DNA of 64,000 bases. Origin: JARBUG01 sp035628915 (GTDB taxonomy: Bacteria; Bacillota; Sulfobacillia; Symbiobacteriales; Symbiobacteriaceae). The position numbers were made by a program, and so were the translations under genes. The stretch is taken from assembly GCA_035628915.1 (NCBI GenBank), contig DASPIW010000017.1, positions 1 to 64,000 of the forward strand, read 5' to 3'. Positions 7,435 through 15,717 of this stretch are shown piece after piece. Within the stretch, counting starts at the first letter, position 1. Each line of letters begins with the position of its first letter. Under the pieces are notes generated by a model. The model saw only the letters and a list, made by a program, of their open reading frames with translations, was not told the origin of the DNA and did not search any database.

Positions 7435-8445
7435 ATGGACGGCCTTTTTGACCGGCGCGACTTAATCGCCTTGCGCAGGAGAATCTACCTCGTATTGGTT
7501 GTGGCCGGCCTGCTGGGCATGGTCGGCTGGGTGATGGGGGACGCCGAACGGATGCTGGCCGCGGAGTCGCTGCCCGCTGCGGCCCGGGGGGGCGGCGCCC
7601 AGCCGTTGACTTCCGGCAAGTCAATGGACGGCTTCGGCGCGTGGTCCCCTGACGGGCGGCGCATCGCCTTCATGCGGGACAGCCGCATCTGGCTGATGAG
7701 CGCCGACGGAACCGGCGCCCGGGCCCTTACCCGGGACGAGTCCATGTGGGATGCCGTGCCCGCCTGGCGTCCCGACGGCAAGGCAATCGCGTTTGCCCGG
7801 GTCAGCATGGAGGGCGACGGGGCATTTGTCATGACCCTGGACCCGTCCACCGGCAAGGCGGAGATTCTGGTGAAGGAGACGGCACCGGTCGGTCACGTCG
7901 CCTGGGATGCCGCAGGGACGACGCTGTATTACACGACACCGCAGCGGCTGATGCGCGTCAACATCAAGACCGGCAAGGCGCAGCAGGTGCATGAGGTGCC
8001 CGAGGATTGGGATATGCAGGCCGGCGGCCTGGCTGTGATGCCGGACGGCAAGGCAGTGATCTTTGGCGCCGGTCCCCGGGTGGGCCGCAGCGTTCAGTAT
8101 GACCTGCAGAAGCTTGACGTAACCCAGCCGGGACAGGAGCGGGAACGGATCACCACCGGCGGGGGCATCATGCCGGTGCTCGACCGCACGGGCAAGCAGC
8201 TGGCCTACCGGAGCCCGCGGGAGGCGTCCGGCATTTACGTGATGGATCTGCTCAGGCATACTACCCGTCAGGTCCTGGCCGATGAGGGGCGGGCGCTCTA
8301 CTTCCATCCCGCGTTTTCGCCGGACGGGAGGCGGCTGCTGCTCTCCCGGCTGCTGGTGGGTACCACGGGCGGGGGCCCGGATGGCAGCCGGTTCACCTCT
8401 CACCTGTATGTGCATACCCTGACGGGGTCAGGGGGGAACCAGTAG
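7435..8445 (+). CDS. Membrane-anchored TolB/WD40-like beta-propeller protein
   Basis: This 336-residue protein has a signal anchor at about residues 15-38 and then repeated blades of the form WSPDGRRIAFMRDSRIWLM, WRPDGKAIAFARV and FSPDGRRLLLSRL, typical of the TolB C-terminal/PD40 propeller. It probably lies outside the membrane and binds a protein or polymer. The ATG at 7435 has GGGAGGTGGGG upstream; the longer frame overlaps the divergent hydrolase. The next gene (YlbF family) starts one base after its TAG, so the two are co-transcribed. Confidence 0.82.
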   Translation: MDGLFDRRDLIALRRRIYLVLVVAGLLGMVGWVMGDAERMLAAESLPAAARGGGAQPLTSGKSMDGFGAWSPDGRRIAFMRDSRIWLMSADGTGARALTRDESMWDAVPAWRPDGKAIAFARVSMEGDGAFVMTLDPSTGKAEILVKETAPVGHVAWDAAGTTLYYTTPQRLMRVNIKTGKAQQVHEVPEDWDMQAGGLAVMPDGKAVIFGAGPRVGRSVQYDLQKLDVTQPGQERERITTGGGIMPVLDRTGKQLAYRSPREASGIYVMDLLRHTTRQVLADEGRALYFHPAFSPDGRRLLLSRLLVGTTGGGPDGSRFTSHLYVHTLTGSGGNQ

Positions 8446-8446
8446 G

Positions 8447-8800
8447 GTGGCTACCGTATACGACTACTCCCGGGCCCTCGCCAAGGCCCTGCGGGAGTGC
8501 GAGGAGGCCCGCCGGATGCGGGCCCTCGGTGCGAAAGTCAGGAAGGATGTCCGGCTCGAGAAGCTCCTGCGGGAGTTCCGCCAGGTGCAGTTCGATGTGC
8601 AGTCCTTGCAGTTGCAGGGGAAGACCCCGGGCAAGGAGCTGGTCGACCGCTTCACCAAGCTGGCCAAGGCGGCGGAGGCGGAGCCGGCCCTGGTGGAGTA
8701 TCTGGCGGCGGAGAACGCCTACGGCCGGATGCTCGGGGAGGTCCAGGAGGTCCTGGAGGAAGCGTTCAGCCCCGATGTGCCTGGGGCGCTGGGGAAGTAG
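8447..8800 (+). CDS. YlbF/YmcA family protein (first copy)
   Basis: The 117-residue, mostly helical protein matches the YlbF/YmcA (Com_YlbF) family: an N-terminal VYDYSRALAKALRE helix, LLREFRQVQFDVQSLQLQG in the middle and a C-terminal helix pair. In Bacillus YlbF, YmcA and YaaT form a complex that controls RNase Y action, competence and sporulation; whether that holds here is inference. The start is GTG at 8447, immediately after the preceding stop. A second member of the family lies at 10082. Confidence 0.85.
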   Translation: MATVYDYSRALAKALRECEEARRMRALGAKVRKDVRLEKLLREFRQVQFDVQSLQLQGKTPGKELVDRFTKLAKAAEAEPALVEYLAAENAYGRMLGEVQEVLEEAFSPDVPGALGK

Positions 8801-8813
8801 GGGCAGGCACGTG

Positions 8814-8843
8814 AAAGCCGCAGGGCATCCTGCGGCTTTCTCA
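8814..8843 (+). terminator. Intrinsic terminator after the first ylbF-like gene
   Basis: AAAGCCGCAGG-gcat-CCTGCGGCTTT is a perfect 11-bp stem with a 4-base loop, followed by CTCAAT, 13 bases after the stop. Confidence 0.8.
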
Positions 8844-8912
8844 ATAGGGAAGGGAGCTTTCGGGTACTCCTTGCACAGATTCCGACACAAAGGTGCCCAC
8901 GCGGAAAAGGGG

Positions 8913-9407
8913 TCAACGTTGCTGCCTTTCCGTTGGAGGTGGCCACTGATGTTCAAGGACTCCTTTGACGTGCCCCTCTAGCCTGCGGCGCAACGAAAGA
9001 TATGGCTCATCAAGGTCAAAAGTAAACAAGGAAACATGATGATCTTCTAGTCGCTGCATCATTCGGTCATTAAGTGAGTGATTGGTAACCAGCATCCACA
9101 CTGGATTTCGGCATCTCATGTTCCACGCCGCAACTTGCTCCAGAAAACCGGCGTATCGGCTCGGGGGAATCCTGCCAGACAGTTGCGAGACCTTGATTTC
9201 GCACAACAGCGTCCTACCGTCCGGCAACTTCACTTCAATATCTGGGCCGAAGTATGAATGCTCGCCCGGGCGTGGCTTGGCTGCCAATCCCCCAAGTAGA
9301 ACTCCAAATAGATGTACAAACAACGATTCTGCGGCGAAACCGAAGTGGGCCGCGTCCCCATCTGGTGATTGGCGCATAATCAGATCCCTGACAGTCCTAT
9401 TTTCCAC
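8913..9407 (-). CDS. Small PD-(D/E)XK nuclease-like protein
   Basis: Taking the GTG at 9407, which overlaps the stop of the upstream gene by 11 bases, gives 164 residues. A helix with Glu27 is followed by GPDIEVKL (Pro55-Asp56) and CEIKVS (Glu70-x-Lys72), the order and spacing of a PD-(D/E)XK nuclease core. A longer frame reaches 9488, and an ATG at 9377 is a shorter alternative. Base composition and codon use are clearly more A+T rich than in the neighbours, suggesting recent acquisition. With the membrane protein upstream it forms a two-gene unit. Function unproven; a defence or toxin role is inference. Confidence 0.6.
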   Translation of the reverse strand: MENRTVRDLIMRQSPDGDAAHFGFAAESLFVHLFGVLLGGLAAKPRPGEHSYFGPDIEVKLPDGRTLLCEIKVSQLSGRIPPSRYAGFLEQVAAWNMRCRNPVWMLVTNHSLNDRMMQRLEDHHVSLFTFDLDEPYLSLRRRLEGHVKGVLEHQWPPPTERQQR

Positions 9408-9753
9408 CCCGGTACACCACCTTTCGACCAGCAAACCACCATCGAAGCGCCAGTGTAATAATGGCAACTGCGCCTGCAAAAAAGGCATTCGTGCCTATGC
9501 CTCCGAAATACTCAATATAGCTTAGAGGAATAACGAAAAAACGGCTGACCATCGTCCAGATACCGACCGCCAGTAGCGACGCCACAATATCTGGAGCTAG
9601 TGTGTGCTCCCTCGCAACTGCAAACTCGTGATCCACTCCCCCAAATCGTAATGTATGAGACACAATCATGAACCCCCTCGGTAGGGATTTGATGATGTCT
9701 TCATACACCTGGAGCGCAAAACGCTCGCCTCCATAGTCGCCTTTTTCGCCCAC
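9397..9753 (-). CDS. Small membrane protein paired with the nuclease-like gene
   Basis: The 118-residue protein has a soluble N-terminal half (residues 1-50) and two membrane helices at about 54-80 and 87-107, ending in a basic tail WWFAGRKVVYRGGK. No family is recognised. The start is taken as GTG at 9753, but the ribosome binding site is weak, so the true start could differ. Its stop overlaps the start region of the PD-(D/E)XK gene, implying translational coupling. Composition is A+T richer than the surrounding genes. Confidence 0.55.
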   Translation of the reverse strand: MGEKGDYGGERFALQVYEDIIKSLPRGFMIVSHTLRFGGVDHEFAVAREHTLAPDIVASLLAVGIWTMVSRFFVIPLSYIEYFGGIGTNAFFAGAVAIITLALRWWFAGRKVVYRGGK

Positions 9754-10081
9754 AACTGTACCCGGTTGATATCATCTCCCGAGTTAATTTGAGCACACAG
9801 GCGCGTATACCATTTCTCACGGACACGGATGGTAAACTAAACCCACATCCGTCTCTGCTGTTTATGACTACTAGTCATTTTGACCGCCTGCGATCTGTAA
9901 GTTAGAGAGACTGTTCTGACTAGGGTGTAGCAATTCCTTCCTCCATCGCGGGTCTGAATGGCAATTCCGCAAGCCTGCATGTGAGTTCTCAGATGGCAAC
10001 CAACACCTTCCGAGCATCAAGCACCCTGAAGGAAACGCCGCCCCCAAGGAGAAAACTAACCTACTGGAGGTGCGAGGGATC
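9754..10081. other. Intergenic region between the nuclease pair and the second ylbF-like gene
   Basis: About 330 bp of relatively A+T-rich sequence. It must hold the divergent promoters of the membrane protein (minus) and the ylbF-like gene (plus), but I could not identify a clear -35/-10 pair. No open frame here is convincing. The GGAGG at 10066-10070 is the ribosome binding site of the next gene. Confidence 0.5.
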
Positions 10082-10438
10082 ATGGTGAACGTATATGATT
10101 ACGCACATAGTCTGGCCCGGGCCCTGAAGGAAGCCCCCGAGTACAGGGCGTTTGTGGCTGCCCGCACGAAGCTGAAGGCCCGCCCGTCCGCCGAGGAGAT
10201 GGTGCGGGACTTCCACAAGAAGCAGCTCGACCTGCAGACGCTGATCATGCAGGGCAAGGAGCCGCCCAAGGAGCAGAAGGAAGCGCTGGAGCGCTTATAC
10301 GCCGTCATCTCCGGCGACTCGGACGTGCGGGAGTTCCTCACGGCGGAGCAGCGGTTCAGCGTCATTCTGAACGATGTCTACAAGATTCTCGGCGAAGCGG
10401 TTGATGTGGAGATCCCCGGGTTCGAACGGGGCCAGTGA
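10082..10438 (+). CDS. YlbF/YmcA family protein (second copy)
   Basis: The 118-residue helical protein starts MVNVYDYAHSLARALKE, closely parallel to the first copy (MATVYDYSRALAKALRE), and keeps the MVRDFHKKQLDLQTLIMQG central helix. The ATG at 10082 is chosen because it matches the paralogue start; a GTG at 10070 would place the start inside the Shine-Dalgarno sequence. The two paralogues are separated by the A+T-rich nuclease pair. A role in the YlbF/YmcA/YaaT complex is known for the family only. Confidence 0.85.
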   Translation: MVNVYDYAHSLARALKEAPEYRAFVAARTKLKARPSAEEMVRDFHKKQLDLQTLIMQGKEPPKEQKEALERLYAVISGDSDVREFLTAEQRFSVILNDVYKILGEAVDVEIPGFERGQ

Positions 10439-10445
10439 AAAGACT

Positions 10446-10475
10446 GAAGGTGGGCGTTGCCGCCCACCTTCTTTA
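10446..10475. terminator. Bidirectional terminator between ylbF-like gene and comB
   Basis: GAAGGTGGGCG-ttgc-CGCCCACCTTC with CTTT on the plus side and CAGTCTTTTC on the minus side serves both converging genes. A near-copy of this hairpin and its right flank lies at 11284-11324 (34 of 41 positions identical). Confidence 0.8.
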
Positions 10476-11192
10476 CAGTGTAACCTGACCCTGCACGAAC
10501 TTTGGCAGCAGTGTCGATGTGCCCAGCTGTGCGCAGAAGAGCAGGTCTTCCTGCAGTCCCAGCTTCAGCAGCGCCTGCCCGTGCTCCGACGTGTGCAGAA
10601 TCTCAGCCACCCGCCCCTCAAAGGTGCGGAACAGCTCCCGGGCAATGTAGCCCATGTCGTTCAGCTCCAGATGGCTCTCCGGGCCGCTCATGTAATGCAA
10701 GATGGCCCCGGCGCAGCCGGCGTCCTCCAGCGAGAACTGATCGTGGGTGCCCGCACAGCAGATGGCCACATCCTTGCCGAGGGCAAGGAGCGCCTTGGCC
10801 ACCGCGGGCGCATTCAGAAAAGCCGCGACAAAGACTTCATCGGCGCTGCCGGCCCGGCGAATCGCCCGGGTGCCGTTGGTTGTCGTGAACAGGACGGGCA
10901 GCCCACCGACGCGGGATTCCGTATACTCCAACGGGGAATTGCCCAGGTGGAACCCTGGAATCAGGACGCTCTTGCGTTCGCCGCCCAGGACGAACCGGCG
11001 GTCCGGATTGTCGCGGACGACCTGGAAGGCTTCCTCGGGCTGGAGCACCGGCACCACCGTATCCGCGCCGTGGCTCAGGGCGGTGATAATGGTACTGGTG
11101 GCCCGCAGTACATCGATTGCTACAGCAGCTTTTCCGGCCAGCTCCTCGGCTGGCGGAATGTTGACGACCGTTGGGTAGACATCGACCCGCAC
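10473..11192 (-). CDS. comB: 2-phosphosulfolactate phosphatase (ComB family)
   Basis: The 239-residue protein carries ComB hallmarks: AIDVLRATSTIITAL near residues 26-40, VLGGERKSVLIPGF, LFTTTNGTRAI and ICCAGTHDQFSLEDAGCAG. ComB removes phosphate from 2-phosphosulfolactate in a Mg-dependent reaction. In methanogens this leads to coenzyme M; in Bacillus spores sulfolactate accumulates, and the family is present there, so a role in spore sulfolactate is a reasonable inference. No comA partner is in the window. The start is GTG at 11192 behind AAGGGGG. Confidence 0.88.
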   Translation of the reverse strand: MRVDVYPTVVNIPPAEELAGKAAVAIDVLRATSTIITALSHGADTVVPVLQPEEAFQVVRDNPDRRFVLGGERKSVLIPGFHLGNSPLEYTESRVGGLPVLFTTTNGTRAIRRAGSADEVFVAAFLNAPAVAKALLALGKDVAICCAGTHDQFSLEDAGCAGAILHYMSGPESHLELNDMGYIARELFRTFEGRVAEILHTSEHGQALLKLGLQEDLLFCAQLGTSTLLPKFVQGQVTL

Positions 11193-11283
11193 GATCCAGG
11201 CCCCCTTGGTATGTATCGCTTATGTACCCCCTTAGTATATGAGATGAAGGCCTGGTCGCACCATCACTTGAATACGCGAAAAA

Positions 11284-11324
11284 AAGGTGGGCGCCGGCGC
11301 CCGCCTTCTTTATAATGTAATCTG
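11284..11324 (+). repeat. Second copy of the comB terminator hairpin module
   Basis: AAGGTGGGCG-ccgg-CGCCCGCCTT is followed by CTTTATAATGTAATCTG, matching 10447-10487 at 34 of 41 positions. Here no gene ends, since comB is transcribed away. The copy includes a TATAAT (11311-11316) upstream of the histidine phosphatase gene, which might act as a -10 box, though no good -35 is seen. Confidence 0.5.
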
Positions 11325-11358
11325 GTTTCGTATATGAGGAGAGCGGAGGACATATGCA

Positions 11359-11988
11359 GTGACTACTTTTTATATAATTCGGCACGGCGAGACAGACTAT
11401 AACAGAAACGGGCGCTATCAAGGGCAGATGGACATCCCGCTGAACGAAGACGGGCGCCGGCAGAGCGAAATGATCGCCGACCGCATGGCCACTGTCGCCC
11501 TCGACGCCATTTATAGCAGCGACCTCTCCCGGGCTCAGGTGACGGCGCGCATCATTGCCCGGGGGCGGGAGGTCGCCCTGGAGCCGCGCCTGCGGGAGAT
11601 TCACGTGGGCCGCGTCATGGGCATGAGCAACGCTGAGATTCGCCAGCAGTTCCCGGAGTTCTGGACTGCCACCGAGCAGGATCCTGACCACACCCCGTTT
11701 CCCGGCGGCGAGAGCGCCGTCGACTTGCAGCGGCGGACGATGGAAGCGATGGCGGCGATTGCCGCCCGCTATCCGGACGGGCGGGTGGCCGTAGTCACCC
11801 ATGGAGGCGTCATCAAAGTGATTGCCGCCAGCGTCATGGAGATGCCCCTGGCCATCCGGCCGAAGATCGTGCTGGACAACTGCAGCCTGACGGTGGTTGA
11901 ATGGAGTGACCGGGGGCGCCGGGTGCGCAGCCTGAACGACACAGGGCACCTGGCTCAGGCGCCCTGCGACGTGCGAGCCGACTTCTAG
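11359..11988 (+). CDS. Histidine phosphatase family protein (phosphoglycerate mutase-like)
   Basis: The 209-residue protein has the catalytic RHG motif in IIRHGETDYN at residues 6-15, a second arginine in YSSDLSRAQVTA, a glutamate in LREIHVG and the second catalytic histidine in VVTHGG. This is the branch of small dPGM-like phosphatases (PhoE, CobC-like and similar). It hydrolyses phosphate esters through a phosphohistidine; the substrate is not determined. The start is GTG at 11359 with GGAGGA eight bases upstream. Its last four bases overlap the opposing small gene. Confidence 0.88.
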   Translation: MTTFYIIRHGETDYNRNGRYQGQMDIPLNEDGRRQSEMIADRMATVALDAIYSSDLSRAQVTARIIARGREVALEPRLREIHVGRVMGMSNAEIRQQFPEFWTATEQDPDHTPFPGGESAVDLQRRTMEAMAAIAARYPDGRVAVVTHGGVIKVIAASVMEMPLAIRPKIVLDNCSLTVVEWSDRGRRVRSLNDTGHLAQAPCDVRADF

Positions 11989-12200
11989 CTCTGGTCGTCC
12001 GGCAGCGCGGCCAGTGCTTCGGCGCCGCTCTGCCCCGGAACCAGATCGAGATCCGCTTCGGAGCGGCCCGCGGTTGGCGGGACGACGAGCGCCTCTTCCA
12101 GCGTGCCCCGCACGTCACCCAGGAGCCCCGGCACATCCATTCCCGTTTGCATCCCGATGGCCGTCGGGCTCGCCGGCGGCCTTTTGCTGCGCTGCTGCAT
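11985..12200 (-). CDS. Small hypothetical protein
   Basis: A 71-residue frame begins with ATG at 12200, eleven bases after GGAGG; a GTG at 12212 would sit on the Shine-Dalgarno itself. It has a basic N-terminus (MQQRSKRPPASP) and an acidic, alanine- and leucine-rich remainder (DVRGTLEEALVVPP), with no membrane segment. No family is recognised. It converges with the histidine phosphatase and overlaps it by four bases. The ribosome binding site and compositional bias favour a real gene, but only moderately. Confidence 0.45.
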   Translation of the reverse strand: MQQRSKRPPASPTAIGMQTGMDVPGLLGDVRGTLEEALVVPPTAGRSEADLDLVPGQSGAEALAALPDDQS

Positions 12201-12271
12201 CGGCAGTGACACCTCCGGCAGTAGTTTTACCCGGAAGGCGCGGGCATACGCTTGCAGGGGAGGTTGTACGC

Positions 12272-12694
12272 ATGCCGCGCTGGGCTCGTTTTCTGTCGTG
12301 CAGTTTCACGGGGCTCGTGTTGTCGCTCTTCGAGTTCTTTGTGGCAGCCTATCTGTTCGAAGGGAACGCCGTTTTCTGGCAGAGCGCGATCGATTTTGCG
12401 GGTATGCCGGCGTTCTGGTATCTGGCCGGGCTGTTCGGCCTGCTGGTGCTCCACGGCCTGGTACTGGCCCGGGCGCTGGTGCGCCTGGCCGGGCTGGCAG
12501 ACGGCGTCGCCGGGCTCCTTTCGGGGGCTGGAGTCGCCCTTTTCTATGCGATCTTTCTGGTGGCATCCCATGCCCGCGATTGGGGCGGCTGGGCTGCGGC
12601 AGCGAGCAAGGCATGGCCCGCCGGGGCGGTCTTCGCCCTGCCGCTGGCCTTGTCGGGGGCGTTCACATCCTGGCTGTGGCACCGGCTGGATTAG
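12272..12694 (+). CDS. Small integral membrane protein, unknown function
   Basis: The 140-residue protein has four predicted membrane helices (about residues 8-30, 42-67, 75-95 and 108-135) and few charged residues. No family was recognised. The ATG at 12272 follows GGGGAGG with eight bases between; the frame is open further upstream but lacks signals. It lies between the histidine phosphatase and dinG. Confidence 0.7.
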   Translation: MPRWARFLSCSFTGLVLSLFEFFVAAYLFEGNAVFWQSAIDFAGMPAFWYLAGLFGLLVLHGLVLARALVRLAGLADGVAGLLSGAGVALFYAIFLVASHARDWGGWAAAASKAWPAGAVFALPLALSGAFTSWLWHRLD

Positions 12695-12784
12695 GGGCGC
12701 CGCGGGCACAGGAGTCCGGCGCCCGTTTACCGAACTAGATACGAACACGGCATCAGCAGCACCAACCTAAGGGGGGAACCGCCC

Positions 12785-15661
12785 CTGCGTTCATTTGTCG
12801 CCATCGATTTCGAGACGACGGGCGCCGACCCCGGCCTTGATCGCATCATCGAAGTGGGGGCTGTGCGCTACGAGGGCGGCGTCGAAGTCGCCTGCGTGTC
12901 TGAGCTGATCGACCCCGAAATGCCGATCCCGCTGCGCATTCAGAACCTGACGGGCATCCTGCCCGCCATGGTGAGCAATAAACCCACCATCAAGCAGATC
13001 GCCCCCCGGCTCAAAGAACTGCTGGGCGACCTGCCTGTTGTCGCGCACCACGCGCCGTTCGACATGGGCTTTCTGCAGGCCGCGTTCGCCGCGCAGGGCC
13101 TCAGCTTGAATAACCCGGCTTTCTGCACCGCCGAACTCTCCCGGGTCGTCCTGCCCCGGGCCAAGAACCACCGCCTGGCCACGCTGGTCAAACAGCTGGA
13201 GGTCCGGCTGGAGCGGCACCACCGGGCGGAAGACGACGCCCGGGCCTGCGGGCAGATCTACCTGAAGCTGCTCGACCTGGTGGGCACCTTTGACACCGGT
13301 CTGCTCCGCTTCATCCTGGGCGTGGGCGAACCGGGCAACTGGTCCCTGGCGCCCATCTTCCGCACCGCACACGACGCAAAGGTAGCCCGCGGCGAGAAGG
13401 GCGTCTCGCTCATGCAGTGGATCAAGCCGTATGACGGCCAGCTCCACCAGCCGGAAGGCGAGGCGCCCCAGGGCGAACCGGGGCCCATCGACCCCGAGAC
13501 GGTCCTGGGCATCCTCGGGCCGGGCGGCGTCATCAGCGATGCGTTCCCGTCGTACGAGCACCGTCCGGCGCAGCTCGACATGGCCCAATCGGTCTCCCAC
13601 GCCTTCAACCGGGGCAGCCACCTGCTCATGGAGGCCGGCACGGGCACCGGCAAATCGCTGGCCTACCTCGTGCCAGCCATCGCCTGGGCCAGACAGAACG
13701 GCGAGAAAGTCGCCATCGCCACGCACACCATCAACCTGCAGGAACAGCTCTGGGAGAAGGATATCCCGTTTCTACAGGAGGCGCTGGCCGGCACGGGGCT
13801 GGAAGGGTTCAAAGCCGCGCTGGTCAAGGGGCGGCCCAACTACATCTGCCTGCGGAAGTGGGAGGAGGAGGCGACGGGGGCCGACTTCATCACTTCGCCC
13901 GAAGTGCGGTCCTTCCAGATTCGCCTCGCTTCCTGGCTGTCGCAGACGCAGACCGGCGACAAGGCGGAACTGAACCTCAACAACGACGACGAGCGGCTCT
14001 GGACTGAGGTCATGAGCGAGGCCGAGACCTGCCTCGGGCCCCGGTGCAAATGGTACCGGAGCCACTGCTTCGCTTACCGGGCCCGGCGCCGGGCGCGGGA
14101 CGCCGACCTGATGGTCCTCAACCATGCCATGCTCTTTGCCGATATCAACACCGGCAACGAAATCCTGCCGGCTTACCGGCACCTGATTCTCGACGAGGCC
14201 CATCACGTGGAAGATGTGGCCACCAACGCCCTGGGCATCAAATTGGAGAACTGGGACGTCTTCGGCGCGCTGCTCCATCTGTTCCGGTCCGCCGGGCAGG
14301 GCTTCCTGCCGACCATCCGGCGGAAGATTCCCCCCGAGCAGCGCATTGCCGCGCGCCCGCCCGTGGGGCTGCCGTCGGAAGATCATATCGACAAGCTGAT
14401 CGACCTGACCCTTGCTGCCCGCACGGCGGCGGACGAGTTATTCCGCCTTTGCGCGCAGGTGGTGGAACTGAAGGGCGGCAGTGAAGAAGAAGCCGGCCGC
14501 GCGCTTCGCCTGACCGAGTCGGTCCGGATGGGCGTGCTGTGGGAAGCGCTGGATGCCTCACGCGCCAACGCGGTCTACCGGCTGCGCCAACTGGGACAAG
14601 GCCTGGCGGCGCTGGCTGAGGCCGTGGAAGCGATGGAGCCGCGCCTTCGCGACGCGGACAGCCTTCTGGTTGACATCCAGAAGCAGAGTGGTATAGTTAT
14701 CCAAAGTGCGAAAGCAATTGACGGCGTTCTGCTCAAACCGCTCGATTCCGACGTTACGTGGATCGAACTGGGCGCCCGCCGGGAGAGCCAGCGGGTGACG
14801 CTCCGCTCGGCGCCCATCAACGTGGGCGAGCTGCTGCGTGAGAAAGTCTTCGAAAAACTTCGCTCGGTGGTCATGACGTCGGCCACGCTCTCCGTCAGCG
14901 GCGGGTTTGACCACCTCAAGCGGCGCCTGGGGCTGGCGGAACTGCCGCCCAGCCGGGTCAGCTCAGGCATTATGGACTCGCCCTTCGTCTATCAGAAGCA
15001 GGCGCTCCTCCTGGTCCCCGAGGATCTGCCCAACCCAAAGCTGGTGGGTGAGAAGGAGTTCACCAGAACGGTGCGCGACTTCCTGGGCGAGTATCTCGTG
15101 CGGGCCGGCGGGCGGACGCTGGTCTTATTCACCAGCCACCGGCAGCTGCGGCAGATCTATGGCGAATTGAAAGACGATCTTGAATCCGAGGGCATCTTCC
15201 TGCTCGGGCAAGGGCTGGACGGCTCCCGGGGCCGGTTGGTCGAGGAGTTCAAAACGGCGGAGAAGGCCGTGCTCTTCGGCTCATCTTCCTTTTGGGAAGG
15301 CGTAGATATTCCCGGCGATGGGCTGACGTCCGTCATTCTGGTCAGACTGCCCTTCATGCCGCCCGACGAGCCCGTTATGGAAGCCCGCACCGAAGATCTG
15401 GAGCGGCGGGGCCTATCGAGCTTCGCCCACTTGAGCCTGCCGCAGGCCGTCATCAAGTTCAAGCAGGGCTTCGGGCGCCTGGTGCGCACCCGCACCGACC
15501 GGGGCGTCGTAATTGTGCTGGACAATCGCATCAGCCCGCGGCAGACGCGCTATGGCGGCCAGTTCCTGCGGTCGCTGCCGGGACCGGCGCACTATTTAGG
15601 ACCCATTCGAAACGTCATGGACAAGGCGCTCGCATGGCTGAAACTGGACGATGAGCCCTGA
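12785..15661 (+). CDS. dinG: DinG-family helicase with N-terminal 3'-5' exonuclease domain
   Basis: The protein joins a DEDD exonuclease domain (residues 1-165) to an XPD/DinG-type superfamily 2 helicase. The exonuclease motif FVAIDFETTG starts at residue 4 only if translation begins at CTG 12785, with AAGGGGGG eight bases upstream. The first ATG/GTG/TTG in frame (GTG 12854) would delete catalytic Asp8 and Glu10. Walker A (EAGTGTGKS) is at about 283 and DEAH at about 470. Four cysteines (YICLRKW, TCLGPRCKW, SHCFA) suggest an iron-sulfur cluster as in XPD/DinG. At 958 residues it matches the size of Firmicute DinG. The role is unwinding and trimming DNA in repair or replication. Confidence 0.92.
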   Translation: MRSFVAIDFETTGADPGLDRIIEVGAVRYEGGVEVACVSELIDPEMPIPLRIQNLTGILPAMVSNKPTIKQIAPRLKELLGDLPVVAHHAPFDMGFLQAAFAAQGLSLNNPAFCTAELSRVVLPRAKNHRLATLVKQLEVRLERHHRAEDDARACGQIYLKLLDLVGTFDTGLLRFILGVGEPGNWSLAPIFRTAHDAKVARGEKGVSLMQWIKPYDGQLHQPEGEAPQGEPGPIDPETVLGILGPGGVISDAFPSYEHRPAQLDMAQSVSHAFNRGSHLLMEAGTGTGKSLAYLVPAIAWARQNGEKVAIATHTINLQEQLWEKDIPFLQEALAGTGLEGFKAALVKGRPNYICLRKWEEEATGADFITSPEVRSFQIRLASWLSQTQTGDKAELNLNNDDERLWTEVMSEAETCLGPRCKWYRSHCFAYRARRRARDADLMVLNHAMLFADINTGNEILPAYRHLILDEAHHVEDVATNALGIKLENWDVFGALLHLFRSAGQGFLPTIRRKIPPEQRIAARPPVGLPSEDHIDKLIDLTLAARTAADELFRLCAQVVELKGGSEEEAGRALRLTESVRMGVLWEALDASRANAVYRLRQLGQGLAALAEAVEAMEPRLRDADSLLVDIQKQSGIVIQSAKAIDGVLLKPLDSDVTWIELGARRESQRVTLRSAPINVGELLREKVFEKLRSVVMTSATLSVSGGFDHLKRRLGLAELPPSRVSSGIMDSPFVYQKQALLLVPEDLPNPKLVGEKEFTRTVRDFLGEYLVRAGGRTLVLFTSHRQLRQIYGELKDDLESEGIFLLGQGLDGSRGRLVEEFKTAEKAVLFGSSSFWEGVDIPGDGLTSVILVRLPFMPPDEPVMEARTEDLERRGLSSFAHLSLPQAVIKFKQGFGRLVRTRTDRGVVIVLDNRISPRQTRYGGQFLRSLPGPAHYLGPIRNVMDKALAWLKLDDEP

Positions 15662-15717
15662 GGCGCAGCCGGGGAGAATATGGGCAAGGCCTGCGCAGTT
15701 GAAAGGAGAAGAGAGCG

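Noticed and set aside
12854..15661. dinG starting at GTG 12854
   Set aside because: This start cuts off the catalytic residues of the exonuclease domain; the upstream CTG has a good Shine-Dalgarno.
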